From assembly GCF_013364155.1 (NCBI RefSeq), contig NZ_CP054916.1, positions 3,096,501-3,160,500 on the forward strand: DNA of 64,000 nucleotides, given 5' to 3'. The notes under the pieces were generated by a model. That model was not told the DNA's origin, did not search any database, and worked only from the letters and a program-made list of their open reading frames with translations. Position 1 is the stretch's first letter. Each line of letters starts with the position of its first letter. The translations under genes were made by a program, and so were the position numbers. The DNA is from Streptomyces sp. NA02950 (GTDB taxonomy: Bacteria; Actinomycetota; Actinomycetes; Streptomycetales; Streptomycetaceae). Positions 1 through 9,050 of this stretch are shown piece by piece.

Positions 1-133
1 GTGGTCCCTGATGGGGACACTGAGCACCTCGCCTCCGAGTACATCCAAGAGGCATCCAGTGCAGACTTGAGGTTAACACTACCGGATCCAACAAACATTC
101 CCCCTCTCCAAGACCGGCAATCGAGTTTTCCCA
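1..133 (-). other. Intergenic leader at window edge, probably upstream of rho
   Basis: No gene of useful length is seen here. In Streptomyces thrB is normally followed on the same strand by rho, so on the minus strand this stretch should be the rho promoter and 5' leader (inference from conserved gene order; rho itself lies outside the window). A short hairpin with arms GTCCC/GGGAC sits at about 4-18. A TAGTGT -10-like hexamer can be read on the minus strand near 75-80. Confidence 0.4.
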
Positions 134-155
134 GCGCCCGGGCCGTGCCGGGCGT
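134..155 (-). terminator. Hairpin just downstream of thrB
   Basis: Inverted repeat CGCCCGG (135-141) and CCGGGCG (148-154) with a 6-base loop lies 6 bases past the thrB stop. There is no T-run, as is usual in Streptomyces terminators. It probably separates thrB from the downstream rho leader. Confidence 0.5.
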
Positions 156-159
156 GGTG

Positions 160-1074
160 TCAGCTGAGCGGCAGAACGCTCGCCCCCCCGGCGTCGAGAG
201 CCAGCCGGTTGGCCGCCCATCCCTCACCCGCCAGTCGTGCGACCTTGTCGGCCGCACCGTCCTCGACCAGCGCGAGCACCGTGGGGCCCGCACCGGAGAT
301 GACCGCGGGGACGCCGTCCGCGCGCAGTCGGTTCACCAGGGCCAGGCTCTCGGGCATCGCCGGAGCGCGGTATTCCTGGTGCAGCCGGTCCTCCGTCGCC
401 GCGAGCAGCAGCTCGGGACGCCTGGTCAGGGCCTCAACGAGCAGGGCCGCCCGGCCCGCGTTGACCGCCGCGTCCACATGCGGGACGGTGCGCGGCAGCA
501 GTCCGCGGGCGGTCTCCGTGAGCACCGGGCTGCCCGGGACGAAGACCACCGGAACGATGGAATCGGCCGGGTCCATCCTGATCGCCCGCGCGGCTCCCGC
601 GTCCGTCCAGGCGAGGGTGAAGCCGCCGAGCAGACACGCGGCGACATTGTCGGGGTGGCCCTCGATCTCGGTGGCCAGCTCCAGCAGCGCCGCGTCGTCG
701 AGCTTCTCGGCGCCGCCTATGGTCACCGCGCGCGCGGCGACGATCCCGGCGCAGATGGCGGCGGAGGAGGAACCGAGGCCGCGGCCGTGCGGAATCCGGT
801 TGGCGCAGACCACCTCGAGGCCCCGCGGCTGACCGCCCAGCAGGTCGAACGCGGTCCGCAGGGACCGTACGAGCAGATGGCTCTCGTCGCGCGGCAGGGT
901 CGGTGCGCCTTCGCCCGCGATGTCGACATGCAGACCGGAGTCGGCCACCCGGACCACCACATCGTCGTAGAGCCCCAGGGCCAGGCCGAGGGCGTCGAAG
1001 CCGGGGCCGAGATTGGCGCTCGAGGCGGGGACGCGCACTCGGACGGCGGCGGCGCGGAACGCTGGACCGGCCAT
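160..1074 (-). CDS. thrB: Homoserine kinase
   Basis: ATP-dependent phosphorylation of L-homoserine to O-phosphohomoserine, the step before threonine synthase, in the cytoplasm. The 304-aa length fits the GHMP kinase family. The N-terminal strand ends in PASSANLGPGFD (16-27), and the phosphate-binding GHMP motif PHGRGLGSSSAA is at 95-106. The start is an ATG with an AAGGAG box about 12 bases upstream. It is the last gene of a lysA-hom-thrC-thrB series, but 360 bases and a hairpin separate it from thrC, so it may also have its own promoter. Assignment is secure from motif and context. Confidence 0.95.
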   Translation of the reverse strand: MAGPAFRAAAVRVRVPASSANLGPGFDALGLALGLYDDVVVRVADSGLHVDIAGEGAPTLPRDESHLLVRSLRTAFDLLGGQPRGLEVVCANRIPHGRGLGSSSAAICAGIVAARAVTIGGAEKLDDAALLELATEIEGHPDNVAACLLGGFTLAWTDAGAARAIRMDPADSIVPVVFVPGSPVLTETARGLLPRTVPHVDAAVNAGRAALLVEALTRRPELLLAATEDRLHQEYRAPAMPESLALVNRLRADGVPAVISGAGPTVLALVEDGAADKVARLAGEGWAANRLALDAGGASVLPLS

Positions 1075-1400
1075 CGCTCGATGACTCTCCTTGTGTGTGC
1101 GTGAGATTTCTCGAAGAGGTACGGAAAACCGCGGGGGTTGTCACGCGAAGTACGGCGACGCCGCGCAGAGGTGAGCACTCTGCGTCGGGGCGGATTCAGT
1201 ACAGCCTATCGAAGGAAGGTTCTGTGGCGACATAGGGCGCACGGGAGGCGCACGATGCGTGTCGCGCTCCCTGCCGCCGTCCCCGACCACTCTACTTGAG
1301 CGTGCCGCGCGCCCACTTCGCTCCCGTGCATCTTTTCCACCACTTGAGTGGATCTTGAGAAAGCCGCCGGTGGAAGCGGGGTCGAGGGCCGGCACCGGAA
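1075..1400. other. Gene-free spacer between thrC and thrB
   Basis: About 325 bases with no convincing coding frame; the frames crossing it are extensions or antisense of thrB and thrC. It is slightly less GC-rich than the flanking genes around 1195-1350. It probably carries a thrB promoter on the minus strand, but I could not fix -10/-35 boxes with confidence. Confidence 0.4.
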
Positions 1401-1429
1401 CGGGCCGGAATCCGGTGGATCCCGGCCCG
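1401..1429 (-). terminator. Stem-loop after thrC
   Basis: CGGGCCGG (1401-1408) pairs with CCGGCCCG (1422-1429), with an inner ATCC/GGAT stem and a 3-base loop. It lies 6 bases past the thrC stop on the minus strand. It may terminate or attenuate transcription between thrC and thrB. Confidence 0.55.
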
Positions 1430-1434
1430 CGGCG

Positions 1435-2553
1435 CTAGACGAGTCCGAGGCGTACGGCGGCCGCGTCCGCGTCCACCGGGACCACAACCGGCTGCGGCGC
1501 GCCCGCGACCGCCCAGTCCGGGTCCTTCAGCCCGTTGCCCGTCACCGTGCACACGATGCGCTGGCCCGGGTCGACCAGACCCTGCTCGGCGGCCTTGAGC
1601 AGGCCCGCCACGCTCGCGGCGGAGGCCGGCTCCACGAAGACGCCCTCCTGGGAGGCGAGCAGCCGGTAGGCGGCCAGGATTTGACGGTCGGTCACCTCGT
1701 CGATGAGACCGCCCGACTCGTCCCGCGCCTGCTCGGCGAAGCTCCAGGAGGCGGGATTGCCGATACGGATCGCGGTGGCGATGGTGCTGGGCTCGCGGAC
1801 CGGCTCACCGCGCACGATCGGCGCCGCGCCGGACGCCTGGAACCCCCACATCCGGGGAGTGCGGGTGGACCGGGGCTCCTGGTCCCCGAAGGGCACCGCG
1901 TACTCTTTGTAACCCTTCCAGTAGGCGGTGATGTTGCCCGCGTTGCCCACCGGGAGCACATGGATGTCGGGCGCGTCGCCGAGCATGTCGACGATTTCGA
2001 AGGCCGCGGTCTTCTGCCCCTCGATACGGGCCGGGTTGACCGAATTCACCAGCGCCACCGGGTACTTCTCGGACAGCCCGCGTGCCAGCGTCAGACAGTC
2101 GTCGAAGTTGCCGTCGACCTGGAGGATCTTCGAGCCGTGCACCAGGGCCTGGCCCATCTTGCCCAACGCGATCTTCCCCTGCGGGACCAGCACCGCGCAG
2201 ACCATCCCGGCCCGCACCGCGTAGGCCGCGGCCGAGGCCGAGGTGTTGCCGGTGGAGGCGCAGATGACCGCCTTGGCACCGGCCTCCTTGGCCGCGCTGA
2301 TGGCCATCGTCATCCCGCGGTCCTTGAAGGACCCGGTGGGGTTGGCGCCCTCGACCTTGAGGTGGACCTCGCAGCCGGTGCGCTCGGAGAGCACCTGCGC
2401 GGGCACGAGCGGGGTGCCGCCCTCGCGGAGGGTGACGACGGGGGTCGTCCCGCTGACCGGGAGCCGGTCGCGGTACTCCTCGATGATGCCCCGCCAGCCG
2501 TGCCACTGGCGGGTGCCGGACATTCGCGGCCCTGCGTCGGCGATTGCGTTCAT
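1435..2553 (-). CDS. thrC: Threonine synthase
   Basis: PLP enzyme converting O-phosphohomoserine to threonine. The 372-aa length fits the actinobacterial (class II fold, short) form. The PLP lysine is Lys77 in [13 protein letters not shown] (68-80), and a SGGG-like phosphate loop follows in GNAGN form. The ATG at 2553 is preceded by AAGGA at good distance; an internal Met11 is an alternative start. It sits 74 bases downstream of hom on the same strand, so probably hom-thrC are one transcript. Family and context agree. Confidence 0.95.
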   Translation of the reverse strand: MNAIADAGPRMSGTRQWHGWRGIIEEYRDRLPVSGTTPVVTLREGGTPLVPAQVLSERTGCEVHLKVEGANPTGSFKDRGMTMAISAAKEAGAKAVICASTGNTSASAAAYAVRAGMVCAVLVPQGKIALGKMGQALVHGSKILQVDGNFDDCLTLARGLSEKYPVALVNSVNPARIEGQKTAAFEIVDMLGDAPDIHVLPVGNAGNITAYWKGYKEYAVPFGDQEPRSTRTPRMWGFQASGAAPIVRGEPVREPSTIATAIRIGNPASWSFAEQARDESGGLIDEVTDRQILAAYRLLASQEGVFVEPASAASVAGLLKAAEQGLVDPGQRIVCTVTGNGLKDPDWAVAGAPQPVVVPVDADAAAVRLGLV

Positions 2554-2627
2554 GTTTTCCTTACTCCCCTGCTACTCCCGGCCCCGCTGCTGTGCGGTAC
2601 GCCCGCGTCACCCGCTCCACCCGCTCT

Positions 2628-3920
2628 CTACTCGCCCTCGACCCGCATGATGCTGGCGACGTCGCGGACCGTGTCGAGGCTGCGGAGCGTCTCCACGGTC
2701 GCCGACAGCGCGGCGTCGCTCGCGCGGTGGGTCACGACAACGAGGGAAGCCTCACCGTCCTTCCCCTGCTGGCGGACCGTATCGATCGACACTCCGTGCT
2801 CGGCGAAGACTGTGGCGACCTGAGCGAGAACTCCCGGCTTGTCGGCGACATCGAGGCTGATGTGGTATCGCGTGACCACATCGCCCATGGGGCTCACCGG
2901 AAGCCTGCTGTAGGCGGACTCCCCCGGTCCGGCGGCGCCCGCCAGCTTGTTGCGGCAGGCGGCGACCAGGTCGCCCAGCACCGCCGATGCGGTCGGCGAG
3001 CCACCGGCCCCCGGCCCGTAGAACATCAGCTGGCCGGCGGCCTCGGCCTCCACGAACACCGCGTTGTACGCCTCGCGGACCGAGGCGAGCGGATGGGCCA
3101 GCGGAATCATCGCCGGATGCACCCGCGCGGTGACGGACCGGCCGTCGGCGGCGCGCTCACAGATCGCGAGCAGCTTGACGGTGCAGCCCATCCGCTTGGC
3201 GGAGGCGATGTCGGCCGCGGTCACCTCGGTGATGCCCTCACGGTGCACGTCGTCGAGGGTGACCCGGGTGTGGAAGGCGATCCCGGCGAGGATCGCGGCC
3301 TTGGCCGCGGCGTCGAACCCCTCGACGTCGGCGGTCGGGTCGGCCTCCGCGTAGCCGAGCGCGGTGGCCTCGTCCAGCGCCTCGCTGTAGCCCGCGCCGC
3401 TGCCGTCCATCCGGTCGAGGATGAAGTTGGTGGTGCCGTTGACGATGCCGAGGACCCGGTTGACCTTGTCGCCCGCCAGCGATTCGCGCAGCGGCCGCAC
3501 CAGCGGGATCGCGCCCGCGACCGCCGCCTCGTAGTACAGGTCCGCGCCGCGCTCCTGGGCCGCGGCGTGCAGGGCCGCGCCGTCCTGGGAGACCAGCGCC
3601 TTGTTGGCGGAGACCACGCTCGCGCCGTGCTCGAACGCGGTGGTGATGAGGGACCGGGCGGGCTCGATCCCGCCGATCACCTCGACCACCACATCGATGT
3701 CCCCGCGTTTGACCAGGGCGGTGGCGTCGGTGGTCACCAGGTGCTCCGGCACCCCCTCACGGACCCGGTTGGGGCGGCGCACGGCCACCCCTGCCAGCTC
3801 CACCGGAGCCCCGATGCGCGCCGTCAGGTCGTCCGCGTGCGTCGTCATGATGCGCGCCACCTCTGAGCCCACTACCCCACAGCCCAGCAGCGCCACTTTC
3901 AGCGGACGCGTACGCATCAT
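2628..3920 (-). CDS. hom: Homoserine dehydrogenase
   Basis: NAD(P)H-dependent reduction of aspartate semialdehyde to homoserine, at the branch between lysine and threonine/methionine synthesis. Rossmann motif GCGVVG at 13-18, followed by the homoserine dehydrogenase catalytic domain. A C-terminal ACT domain, beginning YHISLDVADKPGVL, is the expected threonine feedback site. I chose the ATG at 3920 (430 aa, starting MMRTRPLKVALL) because GACGAGG lies just upstream and the length fits the family; an upstream ATG at 3953 would add 11 unconserved residues. lysA is upstream, thrC downstream. Confidence 0.94.
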   Translation of the reverse strand: MMRTRPLKVALLGCGVVGSEVARIMTTHADDLTARIGAPVELAGVAVRRPNRVREGVPEHLVTTDATALVKRGDIDVVVEVIGGIEPARSLITTAFEHGASVVSANKALVSQDGAALHAAAQERGADLYYEAAVAGAIPLVRPLRESLAGDKVNRVLGIVNGTTNFILDRMDGSGAGYSEALDEATALGYAEADPTADVEGFDAAAKAAILAGIAFHTRVTLDDVHREGITEVTAADIASAKRMGCTVKLLAICERAADGRSVTARVHPAMIPLAHPLASVREAYNAVFVEAEAAGQLMFYGPGAGGSPTASAVLGDLVAACRNKLAGAAGPGESAYSRLPVSPMGDVVTRYHISLDVADKPGVLAQVATVFAEHGVSIDTVRQQGKDGEASLVVVTHRASDAALSATVETLRSLDTVRDVASIMRVEGE

Positions 3921-4014
3921 CCGACCTCGTCTCTCATCCATCGTTTGGTGCACCAGTCTCAGGCACTGGACGGAAATTCCTATCCCGGGTCCAGTATCCG
4001 AGATTTATTTCTCG

Positions 4015-5406
4015 CTAGCCGACATCGAGCCGCAGGAGATCTTCCTCGGTCTCCCGCCGGACGATTTCCCGCGCCTGTCCGTCGCGTACGGCGACGACCG
4101 GCGGACGCAGCGCGTGGTTGTAGTTGCTCGCCATCGAGCGGCAGTAGGCGCCGGTGGCGGGGACGGCGATCAGGTCGCCGGGCGCCAGATCGGCGGGCAG
4201 AAAAGCGTCCCGGACCACGATGTCACCGGATTCGCAGTGCTTGCCGACGACGCGGGAGAGCATCGGCTCGGCGGTGGAGGTGCGGGAGACCAGCGCCACC
4301 GAGTACTCGGCGTCGTAGAGCGCGGTACGGATGTTGTCGGACATCCCGCCGTCGACGCTCACATACGTCCGCAGGCCCGGCAGCTCCTTGACCGTTCCCA
4401 CCTCGTACAGCGTGAACGCGGTCGGCCCGACGATCGCCCGCCCCGGCTCGACCGACAGCCGCGGCACCGCGAGCCCCGCCCCCTTGCACTCGCGGTGCAC
4501 GATCTCGCGCAGCGCCGCGGCGATCTCGTGCGGCTCGCTGGGATCGTCGTCCGCGGTGTACGCGATGCCGAGGCCGCCGCCGAGGTCGATCTCCGGCAGC
4601 TCCACCCCGTGCTCGTCGCGGACCTCCTTCAGCAGCCCGACCACGCGGTGGGCGGCCACCTCGAACCCGGAGGTGTCGAAGATCTGCGAGCCGATGTGCG
4701 AGTGGATGCCGATGAGCTCCACCCCGTCCAGCTTCAGCGCCCGCCGCACCGCCTCGGCGGCCAGCCCGCCCGCCAGCGGAATGCCGAACTTCTGGTCCTC
4801 GTGCGCGGTCGCGATGAACTCATGGGTGTGCGCCTCGACGCCCACGGTGACCCGGATCTGCACCCGCTGGCGCCTGCCGAGCCGCTGGGCGATGTGCGCC
4901 ACCCGCACGATCTCCTGGAAGGAGTCGAGCACGATCCGCCCGACCCCGGCCTCGACCGCGCGGGTGATCTCCCGCGTCGACTTGTTGTTCCCGTGCAGCG
5001 CGATCCGCTCCGCGGGCATCCCGGCGGCCAGCGCGGTGGCCAGCTCCCCCTCGGAGCACACGTCGAGGTTGAGCCCCTCCTCGTGCAGCCAGCGCACCAC
5101 GGCCCGGGAGAGGAACGCCTTCCCCGCGTAGAACACGTCGGCCTCGTCCCCGAACGCCTCCCGCCAGGCCCGGCACCGGGCCCGGAAGTCCTCCTCGTCC
5201 AGGAAGTAGCCGGGCGTCCCGAACTCCTCGGCCAGCCGCGTCACGTCGATCCCGCCCACGGTGGCGACACCGTCGGCGTTCCGGGCGACGGTACGGGACC
5301 ACACGCGCGGGTCGAGCTGGTTGAGGTCGGCGGGCGGCGCGCTGTAGTGCCCCTCGGGAAGGACATCGGCGTGGCGGGGGCCGGCGGGGTGGGCGGAACG
5401 GCTCAT
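4015..5406 (-). CDS. lysA: Diaminopimelate decarboxylase
   Basis: PLP fold-type III enzyme that decarboxylates meso-diaminopimelate to lysine, the last step of lysine synthesis. The 463-aa protein has the PLP lysine (Lys96) in FYAGKAF, the glycine-rich LGGGLGI phosphate loop in mid-protein and the catalytic cysteine motif CESGDI in the C-terminal barrel. It lies 18 bases after an ArgS-like gene and before hom, all on the minus strand, matching the lysA-hom-thrC-thrB order of streptomycetes. Expression is probably operonic with its upstream neighbour. Confidence 0.95.
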   Translation of the reverse strand: MSRSAHPAGPRHADVLPEGHYSAPPADLNQLDPRVWSRTVARNADGVATVGGIDVTRLAEEFGTPGYFLDEEDFRARCRAWREAFGDEADVFYAGKAFLSRAVVRWLHEEGLNLDVCSEGELATALAAGMPAERIALHGNNKSTREITRAVEAGVGRIVLDSFQEIVRVAHIAQRLGRRQRVQIRVTVGVEAHTHEFIATAHEDQKFGIPLAGGLAAEAVRRALKLDGVELIGIHSHIGSQIFDTSGFEVAAHRVVGLLKEVRDEHGVELPEIDLGGGLGIAYTADDDPSEPHEIAAALREIVHRECKGAGLAVPRLSVEPGRAIVGPTAFTLYEVGTVKELPGLRTYVSVDGGMSDNIRTALYDAEYSVALVSRTSTAEPMLSRVVGKHCESGDIVVRDAFLPADLAPGDLIAVPATGAYCRSMASNYNHALRPPVVAVRDGQAREIVRRETEEDLLRLDVG

Positions 5407-5425
5407 GGTGTCTCTCTCGCAGGTG

Positions 5426-6475
5426 TCACAGATGTTCTGGAGCGGTCATGCCGAGCAGGTGGAGGCCGTTGGCGAGCACCGTGCCGGCGGCCTCGGCGAG
5501 GGCCGTCCGCGAGCGGTGCACGGCCGAGGGTTTCTGCTCGCCGCGCGGGAGGGGCGGACACGTGTCGTGGAAGCGGAAGAGGGCGTCGGCGGTGGCGACG
5601 AGATGCCGGACCAGCCGGTCGGGCGCCCGGTGGCGGGCGGCGGCCTCGATGGTACGGGGGAAGTCGCCGAGGAGGGCGAGGAGGGCGATCTCGGCGGGGT
5701 GGCCGTAGGAGGCCCCGTCCAAGGTCCCGTCGGTCCCGTCGGTCCCGTCCGGCTGTGCCTCGACTCCGAGGTCGTGGGCATTGCGCAGCACGGCCCGGAC
5801 CCGCGCGTGGGCGTACCGGACCCGGAAGAGGGGGTTGGCCTCGCGCTGGCAGAGGAGCCGCTCGGGATCGAGGTCGGGGAGGTCGTGGGCGGCGGGCCGC
5901 AGCAGGGCCCAGCGGGCGGCGTCGGGGCCGAGCCGGATGAGGAGCCCGTCGGCGGAGACACCGGCGGCGCGGACGGCGAGCGCCTCCCCGCCGGGGCCGT
6001 CCGCTTCCGCCTCCCCGCCACAGGCGGTGACGAGCCCGCGGACGACATGGGCGACGAGGGCGGCGCGTACCTCGCCCACGGCGGTCCCGGAGGCGAACCG
6101 GACCCGCTCCCCGGCCATTCCGTCCCCGCGCCCGTAGTCGCGCCCCTGGGCGAGGACGGTGTCCACGAGGTGCCCGTGGGAGGTGGCGTCGAGGGTGATG
6201 TTCAGGAACCCGGGGTCGGCGATGTCGACGCGCGCGATCCCGGGCGTACGGACCAGCCGCCGCCGCAGTATCTCGGCGATCCGCAGCGCACCGCCGCCGG
6301 ACACCCCCTCGGCCCGGGCGAGCTGGAGGGCGACGTTGGTGGCGTAATCGCCGCAGCCGGGCCGCGGCGGAGTCCGCACCTTCACCCGCTCCGGCACGGT
6401 GACGCACAGCTCGTCGTCCTCGACGGCACGACGCACGGTGTGCAGCACAGTGCGGGAGAGCTGGGCGGGAGTCAC
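5426..6475 (-). CDS. ArgS-like protein lacking the catalytic domain (DALR anticodon-binding domain)
   Basis: A 349-aa protein beginning at a GTG at 6475 ([14 protein letters not shown]). Residues 20-130 resemble the N-terminal additional domain of arginyl-tRNA synthetase ([13 protein letters not shown]), and the last ~130 residues resemble the DALR anticodon-binding bundle ([17 protein letters not shown], ending near [10 protein letters not shown] and LGMTAPEHL). The Rossmann domain with HIGH and KMSKS is absent, so it cannot aminoacylate tRNA by itself. It is probably an ArgS paralogue tied to lysA; argS-lysA adjacency is known in other actinobacteria. The ribosome binding site is weak. Its role is unknown; tRNA-Arg binding or regulation is conjecture. 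Confidence 0.75.
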   Translation of the reverse strand: MTPAQLSRTVLHTVRRAVEDDELCVTVPERVKVRTPPRPGCGDYATNVALQLARAEGVSGGGALRIAEILRRRLVRTPGIARVDIADPGFLNITLDATSHGHLVDTVLAQGRDYGRGDGMAGERVRFASGTAVGEVRAALVAHVVRGLVTACGGEAEADGPGGEALAVRAAGVSADGLLIRLGPDAARWALLRPAAHDLPDLDPERLLCQREANPLFRVRYAHARVRAVLRNAHDLGVEAQPDGTDGTDGTLDGASYGHPAEIALLALLGDFPRTIEAAARHRAPDRLVRHLVATADALFRFHDTCPPLPRGEQKPSAVHRSRTALAEAAGTVLANGLHLLGMTAPEHL

Positions 6476-6559
6476 GGGACAAGCGTATGGGAGGAGGGGG
6501 GTGCCCCCGCGAACCGGTTTCGTCCTTCGGACGCCGGGCCGGTGAAGAACGGCCCGCGC

Positions 6560-6708
6560 CCGAGGCATCCACCGGCGGCCGGTGGCTGTCTGCCAGCTGC
6601 CGACTGCCGACCACCGGCGGCCGACTGACGACCACCGGCCATCGGCTGCCGGCCACCGGCTGCCACCTGTCGGCCACCGGCCGCCGGAGCCCACCGCCGA
6701 CCGGCCGA
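6560..6708. repeat. Degenerate CCACCGGC-rich repeat tract
   Basis: From about 6567 to 6700 the sequence reiterates CCACCGGC, CCGACTG and CGGCTGCC elements, e.g. ACCACCGGCGGCCGACTG followed by CACCGGCCATCGGCTGCC. No protein is credible in any frame here. It lies in the spacer between the response regulator stop and the ArgS-like gene, and could form GC-rich hairpins in that transcript. Confidence 0.6.
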
Positions 6709-7140
6709 CTAGCCGGTGGGCCCCACAACCGGCGCGGCATCACCAGGAGCCGTGGCCCCAGCACCCCCTCGCCTCATCAGCCGCCCCACGAGCTTCACCA
6801 GGTCGGTCGGCTCGAAGGGCTTGGCCAGGAAGGCGTCGACGCCCAGCGCCTTCCCACTGTCCATCTCGTACTGCGTACACGCACTGATGATCGCGACGGG
6901 CACATGACACGTCCGAGCATCCGCACGCAACCGTGATGCCGTATGCAGCCCATCCAGTCTGGGCATCACGACATCGAGAGTGATCACATCGGGCCGCACC
7001 TGGTGGACGATCTCCAGGCACTCGGCACCATCCGCCGCGGTCACGACCTCGAAGCCCTCCAGCTCGAGGTTGACCCTGATCAGTTGCCGGATGACCTTGT
7101 TGTCGTCAACGACAAGGACCCGGCCGGACAACCCAGGCAC
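6709..7140 (-). CDS. Single-domain response regulator
   Basis: A 143-aa receiver (REC) protein with no output domain. The acidic pocket is Asp12/Asp13, the phospho-acceptor Asp56 (in VITLDVVMP), Ser86 and the conserved Lys107 in FLAKPFEP. The start chosen is the GTG at 7140 (VPGLSGRVLVVDD); no Shine-Dalgarno is obvious, so the transcript may be leaderless. The C-terminal tail is Gly/Ala/Pro rich. No histidine kinase is adjacent. It sits upstream of the ArgS-like/lysA genes on the same strand. It probably acts as a phosphorelay intermediate or by protein-protein contact; partner unknown. Confidence 0.88.
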   Translation of the reverse strand: MPGLSGRVLVVDDNKVIRQLIRVNLELEGFEVVTAADGAECLEIVHQVRPDVITLDVVMPRLDGLHTASRLRADARTCHVPVAIISACTQYEMDSGKALGVDAFLAKPFEPTDLVKLVGRLMRRGGAGATAPGDAAPVVGPTG

Positions 7141-7365
7141 AAACTGAAGAGTAGGCGCGCGGCCCCGGCCACGTCCGGGTTTTGCCCACTTCCGCCACGT
7201 GCGGGGGACCTTTGCCCCGGACTCCTGCGCCCCCGCCGCCACATGCGGTATACCCCCCTCCGCTCCCGCCGCCCGCCCCTCCGGACCCTCTCCCGATAAG
7301 CGTTCATGAACACCCCGAGTGAGCTGGTAGGGTTCTACCCGTCGCCGCGAAACACCGGCGGCAAC

Positions 7366-7437
7366 GCCCCCGTAGCTCAGGGGATAGAGCAACGGCCTCC
7401 GGAGCCGTGTGCGCAGGTTCGAATCCTGCCGGGGGCA
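7366..7437 (+). tRNA. tRNA-Arg (anticodon CCG)
   Basis: The acceptor stem GCCCCCG (7366-7372) pairs with CGGGGGC (7430-7436). The anticodon stem ACGGC/GCCGT (from 7392) encloses CTCCGGA, giving anticodon CCG at 7399-7401. The T arm is GCAGGTTCGAATCCTGC. The 3' CCA is not encoded (the gene ends A-CCC). It reads CGG codons, which are abundant in this genome. The locus abuts a truncated gene, as expected at a tRNA integration site. Confidence 0.96.
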
Positions 7438-7496
7438 CCCAGAGAATGGGAATGGGCATGACGGTTTTGCCGTGATTGTCCGTCCCGGGTGCCATG

Positions 7497-7538
7497 ATCG
7501 GGTGCCAGCACTTCGGTGCGGGCGCCCGATTTTTGTTC
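7497..7538 (+). terminator. Intrinsic terminator of tRNA-Arg
   Basis: ATCGGGTGCC (7497-7506) pairs with GGCGCCCGAT (7521-7530, one G-U), enclosing GCAC-TTCG-GTGC with a UUCG tetraloop, and is followed by TTTTTGTT. This is the clearest Rho-independent terminator in the window and matches the direction of the tRNA. Confidence 0.85.
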
Positions 7539-7540
7539 CA

Positions 7541-8975
7541 TGGGGCGACGGTGAGCCACTGTTGGTCGTCGGCGCCGATGTCGGTGGCGGCCTGCCAGGC
7601 GGCGTCGAGGTCCTTGTCATCGAGCAGGGCGTCGATCAGAACCCGGCCGCTGTACCAGGGCTGCCGACGCTGTCCCGCGTCGGCGCGCAGCAGGTCCAGC
7701 GCCCCCTCACGCTCGGCCGGCCAACAGTCCGCGGCCCGCGCGGCGGCGCGAAGTTGCTGGTACGCGAGCAGGGTGCGGCGGGCGCGGAAGGGGTCGCGGC
7801 GCAGGGCCACGGCATCGGGGAGCCGGTCCGCCTGCGCGTAGCGGTCGCAGAGGTAGTCGACAAGGGCAGTGTCGACGGCGGCGAGATCGCGGGCGTCCTG
7901 GATGCCGCGTTCCGCCCAGCGCAGGGCCTCCTCGGGGCGCCGGGCGGTGTCCAGCTCGTGGGCGATGACCAGGTGCGTGTGTCCGTTCGGTGAGAGGTCG
8001 GCCGCATGCACGGCGATCACCGCGTCGACGTCACCTCCCGCCTTGGCCAGACGCTCCGTCAGGTACTTCTCCGCCCAGCCGCGGCGGTTACCCCGCCACG
8101 CCTCGACCGCCAGCTCGCAGGACGGCCATCCCCGCTTCGCCGAGGATTTCCTCGTAGTCGAGCGGGTCGATGTCTGTGAGGCCGTCGTCCACGTCGCCGA
8201 GCGCATGGCCGACCAGCCAGCGCGCGAGTTCCTCGGGGTCGGGGCGTGCCGCACGGCATGCTTCGAGGTGGGCGTCGGCGAGGTCCGCACCGACCTGCCC
8301 GAGCCAGCCGTCGGCGTCGTCGACGCTCTCCACCGCGTCGGCGAGCAGCTTCATCGCCTCCCGCGCCAGGGGGATCGCGTCGTCGGCCCGGCCCGAACCG
8401 GTGAGCGCGCCGATCGCGGACACCGCCTGCCCGGCCTGATCGGCGTAGGTGCGGGCGTCGGCGTACTCGACGTACCCGTGCTGCGCGAACGGGCCGATGT
8501 CGAGCAGATCGCGGATACGGGCCCGGAACGCAGCGAGGTTTCCGCGGGCACTCGCGGCCCGAAGCTCCAGGCGGCGCCGCAACTGCCGATCCTCGGCGAC
8601 CTGTTCCCGCACCAGGGCGAGCAACTCGTCCTTGGACAGGTCGGACAGCCACCCCTCGAGGTCCTGCGCGCGGTCCCGGGCCGCCTTCCGCTGCCGCGGC
8701 AGGCTCTCCCGCTGGGCGAGCGCCGTCAGGCCGAGGGCGACCAGATGCTTGCAGAAGTTGCCCTCCAGGCCGTACGGGCAGTCGCACTCTCCGGACAGCC
8801 CGCCGGGCCCGTCCAGCGTCAGCTCCACCTCGTACCGCTCCGTGCCGTGGACACTCGCGGTGACCCAGCCGTCACCGACCTCGACCCCGGACACCGCGTC
8901 CAGATACCCCCTTCCCCGTTCGAAGGAGCGCGGACCGGCCAACGCCCGCAGAGTCGACTCGCTGAACCCTTCCAT
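7541..8975 (-). pseudogene. SWIM zinc-finger protein, frameshifted and 3'-truncated
   Basis: The 5' part (8975 to about 8118) encodes a SWIM zinc finger with CxC...CxH ligands Cys64, Cys66, Cys75 and His77, then a helical region to EEILGEAGMAVL, where the frame runs into a stop at 8088. Protein sequence of the same family type resumes in another frame from about 8116 (ELAVEAWRGNRRGWAEKYL) through HAADLSPNGHTHLVIAHELD to DIGADDQQWLTVAP at about 7541. Beyond that the frame is just antisense of the tRNA terminator and tRNA. The expected C-terminal ~100 residues are missing. So there is one frameshift (around 8114-8130) and one truncation. Function in the family is unclear; SWIM domains bind DNA or proteins. 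A sequencing error could explain the frameshift but not the lost end. Confidence 0.75.
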
Positions 8976-9050
8976 GGCCTTCCTCCGCTCTCGCGCCGTC
9001 TGCTGACCCCGGCATCCGCCCTCTGGGTCGCTCGCCCGCCGCTCCCCCGG

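Noticed and set aside
7304..7540. Protein ending VPPAGFEPAHTAP-like as a real C-terminus
   Set aside because: This is the antisense of the tRNA-Arg gene and its terminator, a known false coding pattern.
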